From Pseudomonadota bacterium (lineage in GTDB: Bacteria; Pseudomonadota; Alphaproteobacteria; Acetobacterales; Acetobacteraceae): a stretch of DNA of 18,744 nucleotides. The stretch's first letter is position 1. Each line of letters starts with the position of its first letter. Of this stretch, positions 7,329-17,143 are shown one piece after another. The notes below the pieces were generated by a model that worked only from the letters and a program-made list of their open reading frames with translations, did not search any database and was not told the DNA's origin. Position numbers and translations under genes: made by a program. Location: positions 1 to 18,744 of the forward strand of contig JAJZFF010000066.1 in assembly GCA_021805485.1 (NCBI GenBank), written 5' to 3'.

Positions 7329-7792
7329 TGCGCCAGCCCCTGATCGCCTTCGCCGCCGGCCTGCTCTTCGGTGCCGGGCTTCTGCTCTCCCGCATGGTCG
7401 ATCCCGCGAAGGTGCTGGGATTCCTCAACTTCGCCGGTCATTGGGACCCGAGCCTGGCCTTCGTCATGGGCGGCGGCGTGATCATCGCCGCACTGGGCTT
7501 CGCGCTCGGCCGGCGGCTTTCCGCGCCGCTCGCCGGCGGCAGCTTTCCCGTGCTCCGGCGCAGCGGCATCACCGCGCGGCTTGCCGGCGGGGCTGCGATC
7601 TTCGGCGTCGGCTGGGGGCTCGCCGGCCTGTGTCCGGGGCCGGCCATCACGGCGCTGGCACTGGATCCGCTCGTCATCGCGCCGTTCGTGGGCGCGATGC
7701 TGGCCGGAATCTGGGTCGTGCGGGGGCTCGACGCCGCGCGTCAGCCGCAGCCGCCCGCGCTACCCGTCTCCGCGGTGCAGAACAGCCGGTAG
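7328..7792 (+). CDS. DUF6691/YeeE-like membrane protein (PmpB-like), second half
   Basis: Partner half of the split YeeE/YedE-type permease, 154 residues, with about four membrane segments. Characteristic stretches are SRMVDPAKVLGFL (21-33) and GWGLAGLCPGPA (95-106), with the conserved Cys102 in the second. The start overlaps the stop of the preceding half, so the two should be made together. The 3' end runs 52 bases into the convergent regulator gene, and the last 20 residues (Ala/Pro/Gln-rich) come from this shared DNA. Function is inferred from the family and from the neighbouring persulfide dioxygenase. Confidence 0.85.
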   Translation: MRQPLIAFAAGLLFGAGLLLSRMVDPAKVLGFLNFAGHWDPSLAFVMGGGVIIAALGFALGRRLSAPLAGGSFPVLRRSGITARLAGGAAIFGVGWGLAGLCPGPAITALALDPLVIAPFVGAMLAGIWVVRGLDAARQPQPPALPVSAVQNSR

Positions 7793-8148
7793 ATCAGCGC
7801 GACAACCTCCCGCGCCGCCTCGCTGCCGAGCGAGTAGTAGATCGTCCGGGAATCGCGTCGCGTCGTTACCATTCCGTCCTGCCGCAGCCGCGCCAGCTGC
7901 TGCGACAGATGCGCCTGGCGGATGCCCAGTTCGCGCTCAAGCTGGCCGACCGACGCTTCGCCATGCGTGAGATGGCAAAGCACCATCAGCCGGTGCGGAT
8001 TGGCAATGCAGCGCAGGAACTGCGACGCAAGTGTTGCGTTTCGCATCATCGCGTCGAGTTCGATCTCGCTGTCATCCGACGGCAGGATGGACTTCGCCAT
8101 GTCGGCCCGAATATCTTCCTCAGCTGTCAAGGGGGCGCTCTGACCCAT
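7741..8148 (-). CDS. ArsR-family transcriptional repressor, BigR/SqrR-like
   Basis: Winged-helix ArsR regulator of 135 residues. The domain starts near residue 30; LRCIANPHRLMVLCHL (45-60) and LRQDGMVTTRRDSRTIYYSL (88-107) are the typical helix and beta-wing. Cys58 (in LMVLC) and Cys124 (in YRLFC) match the redox pair of BigR and SqrR and are 66 residues apart, the same as I recall for those proteins, in which persulfides join the two cysteines and release DNA. No CxC arsenic site is present. ATG 8148 has a GGGGAA seven bases upstream; Met17 is an alternative start. It converges on the operon it probably represses. The very C-terminus ends GGCG with a further cysteine. Confidence 0.88.
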   Translation of the reverse strand: MGQSAPLTAEEDIRADMAKSILPSDDSEIELDAMMRNATLASQFLRCIANPHRLMVLCHLTHGEASVGQLERELGIRQAHLSQQLARLRQDGMVTTRRDSRTIYYSLGSEAAREVVALIYRLFCTAETGSAGGCG

Positions 8149-8174
8149 TTTGTGTTCCCCGTGTCCAAGCTCGC

Positions 8175-8203
8175 TTTATAGGCAGCGACTATGATCTGAT
8201 CGA
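8175..8203 (-). promoter_or_regulatory. Possible promoter of the ArsR/BigR-like gene
   Basis: On the minus strand TATAAA (8180-8175) gives a good -10, placing transcription start about 20 bases before ATG 8148. A 17-base spacer puts the -35 at 8203-8198 (TCGATC), a poor match. The -35 area lies inside a 12-base palindrome (8196-8207), so activator or repressor input is plausible. Confidence 0.4.
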
Positions 8204-8207
8204 TCAG
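8196..8207. repeat. Perfect 12-base palindrome CTGATCGATCAG
   Basis: A perfect dyad in the 150-base gap between the ArsR-type gene and thiG. It has no T-run on either side and so is not a terminator. It overlaps the predicted -35 region of the ArsR gene and differs from the ATTC-N8-GAAT operator at 5961-5984, so if it binds a protein it is probably a different one. The rest of 8149-8298 shows only a five-base hairpin (CGTGG/CCACG, around 8227-8243) and no clear thi terminator. Confidence 0.45.
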
Positions 8208-8298
8208 CCTTTGGCAATACGTGAGCCGTGGTTTCCGGCCACGAGGCCATGCCCGCAGCTCGCCACAGGCTACGGGGCGGCACGCGGCGCGCTTGTCC

Positions 8299-9270
<972 letters not shown>

Positions 9271-9274
<4 letters not shown>

Positions 9275-10392
9275 GCAGCACTCCTCACCCGCGCGAAGCG
9301 CCCGATCCCGAACGGGGCGATGCGCGGATCAAGCTTCTGCTCCAGGATCGTCGCCGCCATCGCCGCGGCGGTGACCGGGGTGAGCAGAATGCCGTTGCGG
9401 TGATGCCCGGTGCAGAACATCAGGCCGGGCAGGGCGCTGGGACCGAGCACAGGGGCGTCATCGCGCGATCCGGGCCGGAAACCGACCCAGGTTTCCACCA
9501 CGGCGAGCTCCTCGATCCCCGGCAAGGCGCGCCAGGCGCCGTCGAGCAGCGAATAAAGCCCGCCGGCCGTCATTGCGCCATCGAACCCGCGTTCCTCGAC
9601 CGTCGCACCGATGACCAGCAGGCCACTCCGCCGTGGCACCAGATAGGCCCGCGGCGCCCAGATCACATGGCGCAGCAGGGGGATTTCCGGGTCCATCTGC
9701 ACCGAGAGCATCTGCCCCTTGATCGGGCGGACCGGCGGCAGCGGCACCGGCAGATCGAACCCGGCGGACCAGGCGCCAGCCGCCAGCACGACCACATCCG
9801 CCGCGTGAACCCCCTCGGCGGTCACCACGCCCCGGGCGCGGCTGCCATCGGTCTCGATCCGCCGCACGGGCATCCGCTCGCGCAGCACCCCGCCCGCACG
9901 GCGGAACGCCTCGGCCAGCGCCGCCGTCGCCGCGCGGTTGTCGACCTGTATGTCGTCTGGCGAAAACACCGCCCCGGCCAGTTGCGGCGCGAGATAGGGC
10001 TCGCGCGCGCGCGCCTCGGCCGGCGTCAGCCATTCGAGCTCGATGCCCTGGCTTTTCTGGAATTCCATGTCGTGGCGCAGCTTCGCCGCGTCGTCGCGGT
10101 TGAGGGCGATCAGCATCGTGCCCTCGCGCCGCAACCCGACCTCCATGCCGGTGGCCGCCTCGAGTTCCGCCGCGAAGTCCGGCCACAGCGCCAGCGACTC
10201 GCGGTTGAGCACCCCGAGCGCCTGTTCGCCCGGCTCCGCCTCGCAGCCAGCGGCGAGCATCCCGGCCGCGGCGTAGCTGGCGCCGCGGCCGATTGCATCG
10301 CGCTCAAACACCGTGGTCTCGGCGCCGCGCTGCGCGAGGCGCCAGCCCAGGGCGAGCCCGATGATGCCGCCGCCGATGATGGCGACCTTCAT
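9271..10392 (-). CDS. thiO: Glycine oxidase ThiO
   Basis: FAD-dependent amine oxidase that turns glycine into the imine used by ThiG, the oxygen-dependent alternative to ThiH. The 373-residue protein begins with the FAD motif MKVAIIGGGIIG (GGGIIG at 7-12) followed by the acidic strand end TVFERD, and ends with the DAO-family segment CTGHHRNGILLTP. Start 10392 is chosen over an in-frame ATG at 10440: it places the dinucleotide fold at the very N-terminus, follows GGAG by seven bases, and begins just after the thiC stop instead of 44 bases inside thiC. Use of ThiO instead of ThiH suggests aerobic thiamine synthesis. Its stop overlaps thiS. Confidence 0.94.
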
Positions 10393-10396
10393 GGCT

Positions 10397-12359
<1,963 letters not shown>

Positions 12360-12365
12360 AAGACG

Positions 12366-12394
12366 ACGATGGGTCGGTCGCGCCGGCAAGTCAA
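12366..12394 (-). promoter_or_regulatory. Possible thiC operon promoter
   Basis: On the minus strand TTGACT (12394-12389) and CATCGT (12371-12366) are 17 bases apart and would start transcription just before the riboswitch. The -35 is good and the -10 weak. The region 12361-12636 also has to hold the promoter of the divergent GGDEF-EAL gene: 12400-12510 is distinctly AT-richer than its surroundings, but I see no convincing plus-strand -35/-10 pair there. Confidence 0.35.
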
Positions 12395-12636
12395 GTGCCA
12401 CACCACTTTGTCATGAATTGCAGAAACGTTTTGTTCATCTTTGAAAGGCATAAGGAAATCAGAATTCCGCCCGTTCGGAGATCCAGGATTTTCATGATCG
12501 GTTTCATTGCGGCCCCGATAGAAGATTGTGCCAGCAATGGCTTCCTGGCGCGCGGTCTCATACCGCCCGAAGCCGCCCCCCGCTTGGCGCCGCCCTCCGG
12601 CCGCATCTCGCCCGGCCGGCCCGGAACGCGCCGCTG

Positions 12637-14520
12637 ATGGGGCAGAAACTCCAGGCGGGTTGCGTCGATCCGGCCGAGATCGACCGCCTCCACGAAACCT
12701 TCATCCATGCCTCGGCCGATCTCGCGCGGGATCTTCACGCGGGAGCCGACGATCCGGCCATCCGCCGGTTCAACCTCGCGGCGGGCATGGCATTCGACGT
12801 GGCGCGCCGCTCCATCCGCTGCGCCAACGAAGCCCTCGAAGACCTGCGGACCATCCACCGAATCGCCAGGATCGGCAACTGGCGCGTTCGGCTCGACGAT
12901 CATCTCACCTCCTGGTCGGAGGACATGCACGAACTCTTCGGCACCGATCCGGATCGTTTCGTGCCGCTGTTCGATGTCCTGACCGGACAGATGGACGAGA
13001 CCGACAGGACGGCGTTCCTCGCGACCTTCCGCACCGTGGCCGAAACCGGCCAGGCTGCCGCGGCGGAAATCCGCATCCGTGGCGCGGAGGAGGGCGCACG
13101 GCGCTGGTTCTGGATCGACATGCGGCCCGAGACCGACGACACCGGCGCCATCGTCGCCGTGCGCGGCATCTGCCAGGAAATCACCGACCGCAAGGTGGCG
13201 CTGGAGCGGATCCGCTACATGTCCTCGCACGATCCGCTCACCAACCTGATCAACCGTACCCATCTCCTCGAACGGCTCGACCAGATCCTGGGCGAAGCCC
13301 GCCGCCGCCGCGAAAACGTCGCCCTGCTCACCTTCGACATCGACGATTTCAAGGGCATCAACGATCTGTTCGGCCACGCGGTGGCCGACAGCGTGCTGCG
13401 CGAAATCGCCGGGCGGATCGCCCGCCAGGTGCGCGAGTCCGATCTCGTGGCCCGCATTGGCGGTGACGAGTTCGTGGTGGTCCAGGCCGGGTGCGAACAG
13501 CCCGAACTGGTCGAAACCCTGGCCCGCCGCCTGCTGCGCACGATCGCCGATCCCATCGTCCTCGCCGATGGCCGCGAAATCGGCATTTCGGCCTCGGTCG
13601 GTATCGCGCTGCACCCTTTCGACGGCATGACGCCGGGCGCGCTGCTCGCCCATAGCAGCCAGGCCCTGCACGTCATCAAGAAAGAACGCCCGAACACCCT
13701 CGGCTTCTACGATGCGTCGGTCCAGTCCGAGTGGCAGAAGCGCCGCGCGCTCGAGCAGGATCTGCGCCTCGCCTTGCAGCATCGCGAATTGTCGCTGGTC
13801 TATCAGCCGATGTTCTGCATGCGATCGTCGCTCTGCAGCGGCTTCGAGGCGCTGCTGCGCTGGAACAGCCCGACGCACGGCCCCGTAGCACCCGATCTGT
13901 TCATCGGCCTCGCCGAATCCATCGGCCTGATGGAGGAGGTCGGCACCTGGGTGCTGCGCGAAGCCTGTGCCGAGGCCGCGCGCTGGGCGGTACCGCTCAC
14001 CGTCGCGGTCAATGTGTCGCCAATCCAGATCCAGCAGGGCGATCTCGCCTCGGTGATCACCGAAACCCTGAATACAACCGGGCTTCCGGCCAACCGGCTG
14101 GAAATCGAGGTCACCGAATCGATGCTGATCCGCAATTTCGACCGCGCGGTCGACACGCTGCAGCGCATCAAGGCGCTCGGCGTCGGCATCTCGATCGACG
14201 ATTTCGGCACCGGCTATTCATCGCTCGCGACGCTACGGGCCTTTCCGTTCAACAAACTCAAGATCGACCGCAGCTTCGTCCGCGATCTTGCGGAGGAATC
14301 GGAATCGCTCGCCATCGTCAACGCCGTCCTCGGCCTCGGCCGGGGACTTCGCCTGCCCGTCGTGGTCGAGGGGGTGGAGACAGAACGCCAGGCCGACATC
14401 CTGCGCGACTGCGGGGCCGATGCCATCCAGGGCTATCTTTTCGGCCGGCCGTCGCCGATCTCCGCTTACAGCAACATCACGGATCCGCGCGTGACCTCCC
14501 GGCGCCGCCTCGCTGTCTAG
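12637..14520 (+). CDS. PAS-GGDEF-EAL cyclic-di-GMP signalling protein
   Basis: Cytosolic 627-residue protein combining a PAS-like sensor (about 72-186), a diguanylate cyclase domain (about 190-360) and a phosphodiesterase domain (about 370-610). The cyclase has an intact GGDEF (275-279) and an inhibitory RESD (266-269) exactly five residues upstream. The EAL domain keeps FEALLRW (403-409), NVSP (459-462), EVTES (491-495), DDFGTGYSS (521-529), KIDRSF (542-547), EGVET (578-582) and QGYLFGRP (598-605), so both activities look possible. There is no membrane segment. ATG 12637 is chosen; an upstream in-frame TTG at 12526 would add 37 Arg/Pro-rich residues unlike a real domain. The gene is divergent from thiC and monocistronic. 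The signal sensed is unknown. Confidence 0.9.
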   Translation: MGQKLQAGCVDPAEIDRLHETFIHASADLARDLHAGADDPAIRRFNLAAGMAFDVARRSIRCANEALEDLRTIHRIARIGNWRVRLDDHLTSWSEDMHELFGTDPDRFVPLFDVLTGQMDETDRTAFLATFRTVAETGQAAAAEIRIRGAEEGARRWFWIDMRPETDDTGAIVAVRGICQEITDRKVALERIRYMSSHDPLTNLINRTHLLERLDQILGEARRRRENVALLTFDIDDFKGINDLFGHAVADSVLREIAGRIARQVRESDLVARIGGDEFVVVQAGCEQPELVETLARRLLRTIADPIVLADGREIGISASVGIALHPFDGMTPGALLAHSSQALHVIKKERPNTLGFYDASVQSEWQKRRALEQDLRLALQHRELSLVYQPMFCMRSSLCSGFEALLRWNSPTHGPVAPDLFIGLAESIGLMEEVGTWVLREACAEAARWAVPLTVAVNVSPIQIQQGDLASVITETLNTTGLPANRLEIEVTESMLIRNFDRAVDTLQRIKALGVGISIDDFGTGYSSLATLRAFPFNKLKIDRSFVRDLAEESESLAIVNAVLGLGRGLRLPVVVEGVETERQADILRDCGADAIQGYLFGRPSPISAYSNITDPRVTSRRRLAV

Positions 14521-14549
14521 CGCGCTCACGGCGGCATCCGCGCTCTTTT
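14519..14549 (+). terminator. Weak candidate Rho-independent terminator after the GGDEF-EAL gene
   Basis: AGCGCG (14519-14524, overlapping the stop) can pair with CGCGCT (14539-14544) across a 14-base loop, followed by CTTTT. The stem is short and the loop long, so efficiency is doubtful. Its position between two separately promoted genes supports the call. Confidence 0.35.
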
Positions 14550-14552
14550 GCT

Positions 14553-14580
14553 TTGCCGGCGCCCCGCTTTCCGCTAGACT
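14553..14580 (+). promoter_or_regulatory. Promoter of the FrnE/DsbA-like gene
   Basis: TTGCCG (14553-14558) and TAGACT (14575-14580) are 16 bases apart, each 4 of 6 to consensus. The -10 ends only 8 bases before an in-frame GTG (14589) and 14 before ATG 14595, and no Shine-Dalgarno sequence is visible, so the transcript may be leaderless or nearly so. Confidence 0.4.
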
Positions 14581-14594
14581 CCGCATCCGTGAAC

Positions 14595-15257
14595 ATGGTC
14601 TTGCCGCGCCTGCCGAGGATCACGGTCGAAGTCGTTTTCGATTTCGTCTGCCCTTGGTGCTATCTCGGCGTTCACCGCCTGCAGCAATTGCGCGCCAGCC
14701 GGCCGGACCTGCCGATCGCGCCGCAATGGCGGCCGTTCCTGCTCAATCCGGACATGCCTCGCCCCGGCATCAGCCGCGCCGACTACACGGCGCGCAAGTT
14801 CGGCGATGAGGAGCGCGCAAGACGGTTCCACGCGGCGGTCGCCGCGATCGCCGCCGAGGACGGCCTCGATCTCGCCTTTCCGCGAATCAGCCGCGCGCCG
14901 AGCACCGTCGATGCGCACCGCCTGATCCGCTTCGCCCACGACCACGGCCCCGTCGAGGATCTGGTCCTCGCGATCTTCCGCGCCTATTTCACCGAAGGCC
15001 GTGACATCGGCGACGCCGCAACACTCGCGGCCCTCGCGGCGGCGCACGGCCTGCCGCGGGATCGCGTCGCGGCCTTTCTCGCCGGCGACCGGGCGACCGA
15101 CCAGATCCATGCCGACAATCTCTTCGTGCACCGCCTCGGCATCAACGGCGTCCCCTGCTTCATCATCGACGGCCAGACCGCGATCGCCGGCGCCCAGGAA
15201 CCCGGCATTCTAGAGCGCCTGGTCGAACTCGCCGCCTCGGACGCCGCGCTGTCCTGA
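14595..15257 (+). CDS. DsbA-family thiol oxidoreductase, FrnE-like
   Basis: Thioredoxin-fold protein of 220 residues with a helical insertion. The N-terminal strand VEVVFDFVCPWCYLGVHRL holds the redox site CPWC (19-22). The helical insert covers about residues 55-155, and GVPCFIIDG supplies the cis-proline before the last strands. The CPWCYLG form and lack of a signal peptide place it with cytoplasmic FrnE / DsbA-like proteins, which act as disulfide reductases or isomerases in oxidative stress; 2-hydroxychromene-2-carboxylate isomerase relatives share the fold but usually lack CxxC. ATG 14595 is chosen; GTG 14589 would add two residues. It appears to have its own promoter and is followed by a hairpin. 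The substrate is unknown. Confidence 0.88.
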   Translation: MVLPRLPRITVEVVFDFVCPWCYLGVHRLQQLRASRPDLPIAPQWRPFLLNPDMPRPGISRADYTARKFGDEERARRFHAAVAAIAAEDGLDLAFPRISRAPSTVDAHRLIRFAHDHGPVEDLVLAIFRAYFTEGRDIGDAATLAALAAAHGLPRDRVAAFLAGDRATDQIHADNLFVHRLGINGVPCFIIDGQTAIAGAQEPGILERLVELAASDAALS

Positions 15258-15259
15258 TC

Positions 15260-15277
15260 CGCCCTTCCGCGAGGGCG
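15260..15277 (+). other. Hairpin just after the FrnE-like gene
   Basis: CGCCCT (15260-15265) pairs perfectly with AGGGCG (15272-15277) around a six-base loop, three bases after the stop codon. There is no T-run behind it, so it is a weak candidate for a terminator or for a structure protecting the mRNA 3' end. Confidence 0.35.
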
Positions 15278-15299
15278 CGCACCGTGGCAGAACGGCACG

Positions 15300-16259
15300 A
15301 TGAAACGTCGCTTCGTGGTTGCCGCCCTGCCGTTCGCCCCCGTCCTGATCCGGCCCGCCCGCGCCGCGGGGTTCGAGGCCTTCATCCACACACTCGAAAG
15401 CCGCGCCCGGCAAGAGGGAATCCCGGGGCGGATTGCCGGCGCCGCCCTGTCCGGCCTCAGGCCGAACCAGGACGTGATCCATTACGAAACCCATCAGCCC
15501 GAATTCACCCTGACCTGGGCGCAATACAGCGCCCGTGTCGTGACCGAAACCCGGGTGACCGAGGGCCGGGCGGCCTTCGCACGGCACCGGGAGCTGCTCG
15601 AACGCATCCGCGCCCGCTTCGGTGTCGCCGCCGCGCCGATCGTGGGCATCTGGGGCATCGAGACCGATTTCGGCCATTACCAGGGCGATTTCAACGTGAT
15701 CGACGCTCTCGCCACGCTCGCCTGGTACAAGAACAGCGCCTATTTCAGCCGCGAGGCCATCGCCGCGATGCGGATCGTCAGCCGCGGCGACATCCGCCTT
15801 GCCGAGTTGCGCGGCTCCTGGGCCGGGGCCATGGGGCAGCCGCAATTCATGCCCAGCATCTACCTCAGCACGGCGGTCAGCTATTCCGGCCACGGCCAGC
15901 CGAACATCTGGACCAGCGTGCCCGACACCCTGGCCTCGATCGCCAACTACATGCGCAAGTCGCACTGGCGGCTCGGCCTGCCGTCGAGCGAACCGGTATT
16001 GATTCCACCGCATTTCGACACCGCGCTGGCCGGGCGCGACCACACGCTGCCGCTGGCGCGCTGGCAGGCGCTCGGCGTCCATCGCCTCGCACCGGCTCGC
16101 CGACTGCCGGCAACCACCCCGGCCTCCCTGCTGCTGCCGGATGGCCCGCACGGCGAAGCTTTCCTCGCCTTCGGCAATTTCCGTGCGATCCGCAGCTACA
16201 ACCCGTCCGATCTCTACGCCCTCGCGGTCGGCGAACTCGGCCGCCGGATCCTCGCATGA
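15300..16259 (+). CDS. Lytic murein transglycosylase, MltB type (GH103)
   Basis: Periplasmic enzyme that cleaves peptidoglycan strands with formation of 1,6-anhydromuramic acid. The 319-residue precursor has a signal peptide (basic MKRR, hydrophobic core, cut near ARAAG at 20-24). The catalytic segment is GIWGIETDFGHYQGDF, with Glu121 as general acid-base. SWAGAMGQPQFMPS (173-186) is the second family signature, followed by the conserved NIWTSVPDTLASIANYM. Many alphaproteobacterial relatives carry a C-terminal PG_binding_1 domain; here the protein ends after the catalytic domain. The ATG has only a weak ribosome-binding site. The stop overlaps the rlpA start (ATGA), so the two wall enzymes are coupled. 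Confidence 0.92.
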   Translation: MKRRFVVAALPFAPVLIRPARAAGFEAFIHTLESRARQEGIPGRIAGAALSGLRPNQDVIHYETHQPEFTLTWAQYSARVVTETRVTEGRAAFARHRELLERIRARFGVAAAPIVGIWGIETDFGHYQGDFNVIDALATLAWYKNSAYFSREAIAAMRIVSRGDIRLAELRGSWAGAMGQPQFMPSIYLSTAVSYSGHGQPNIWTSVPDTLASIANYMRKSHWRLGLPSSEPVLIPPHFDTALAGRDHTLPLARWQALGVHRLAPARRLPATTPASLLLPDGPHGEAFLAFGNFRAIRSYNPSDLYALAVGELGRRILA

Positions 16260-17143
16260 TCCGCGCGACCCTGCCGCTCGCGGCCGCGCTGGCACTCGCC
16301 GGCTGCGGCCTGCTGCATCATCGCCCCCCGCCGGCGCAGCACGTCCGCTACACGGTCGGGAAACCCTACAACGCCGGCGGGCAATGGCATTATCCGCGGG
16401 TATTCGGCCACTACGACCGCACCGGCCTGTCCACCCTGATCGCCCCCGGCCCGGCACGACTCACCGCCGATGGCGAGGCCTATCGCGCCGACAGCCTGAC
16501 CGCCCAAAGCCCGGTCCTGCCGCTGCCCTCGATCGTGCGAATCACCAATCTTGATACCGGCCACAGTCTTGCCGTCCGCGTGAACGATCGCGGACCGATG
16601 CAGGCCGGGCGGATCGTCGCGGTCACGCCCCGCGTCGCGCGCCTGCTCGGCATGCCGGCGGACGGCGTCGCCGAGGTCCGCGTCCAACTGCTCGCCGGGC
16701 GCTCGGCGGCGTTGCAGGGCAGCCTTGGCGCCGGGCCCCATCTCACGGCGGCGCCGGTCGGCGCGGTCGCCGCCGCCGCCCTGCCGCCGCCGCCCGGCGC
16801 CGGCGGTTCGGCCGGCGCGGTTTCCGGCACGATCCGCCCAGCCACCGCGCATCCGGCCGGCGTCCCCGGCGCTGTCGAGCGCCTGTCCGGCGTGGTGCGC
16901 ACCGCACCGCCATCGCCCGGCCCGCTCTATGTCGAAATCCCCGGCTTCGGGTCCACCACCGACGCCATGAACCTGCGCGCGCGGCTCGCCGGCATGCCGG
17001 GCGCGATCCTCCCGCAATCCGCCGGCGGCCGCACCCTCTATGCGCTGCGCCTCGGCCCCTATGCCAGCGCGCCCGCCGCCGATGCGGCGCTGCGTTCGCT
17101 GCTCGACCGCGGCGTCGCCGGCGCCGAGATCGTGGTCCGGTGA
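16256..17143 (+). CDS. rlpA: RlpA-like septal lipoprotein with SPOR domain
   Basis: Probable outer-membrane lipoprotein of 295 residues. The signal ends in the lipobox LAGC (C17). A double-psi beta-barrel domain (about 55-145) contains ADGEAYRA (71-78, Glu74), LPLPSIVRITNL (88-99) and RVNDRGP (108-114, Asp111), and a SPOR domain covers about 224-295. RlpA is a lytic transglycosylase acting on denuded glycans at the septum. Two features are unusual: the ASWYG entry motif reads GLSTLIAPG, and TAAHKTLP reads TAQSPVLP (82-89), so the catalytic histidine is replaced by Ser85. Enzyme activity is therefore doubtful. An Ala/Pro/Gly linker joins the domains. The stop overlaps the tmk start (GTGA). Confidence 0.85.
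   Translation: MIRATLPLAAALALAGCGLLHHRPPPAQHVRYTVGKPYNAGGQWHYPRVFGHYDRTGLSTLIAPGPARLTADGEAYRADSLTAQSPVLPLPSIVRITNLDTGHSLAVRVNDRGPMQAGRIVAVTPRVARLLGMPADGVAEVRVQLLAGRSAALQGSLGAGPHLTAAPVGAVAAAALPPPPGAGGSAGAVSGTIRPATAHPAGVPGAVERLSGVVRTAPPSPGPLYVEIPGFGSTTDAMNLRARLAGMPGAILPQSAGGRTLYALRLGPYASAPAADAALRSLLDRGVAGAEIVVR

Noticed and set aside
12526..12636. N-terminal extension of the GGDEF-EAL protein from TTG 12526
   Set aside because: The 37 extra residues are Arg/Pro-rich with atypical codon use and no ribosome-binding site; ATG 12637 is preferred, though not proven.
12391..13878. Minus-strand open frame opposite the GGDEF-EAL gene
   Set aside because: No domain visible, and the opposite strand has intact PAS and GGDEF motifs.
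13731..14594. Upstream extension of the FrnE-like open frame into the EAL region
   Set aside because: The frame stays open by chance; the extension is an Arg-rich shadow of the GGDEF-EAL gene, and the thioredoxin fold begins at about 14620.
15284..16255. Upstream extension of the RlpA open frame
   Set aside because: It is an out-of-frame shadow of the lytic transglycosylase; the lipoprotein signal begins at ATG 16256.
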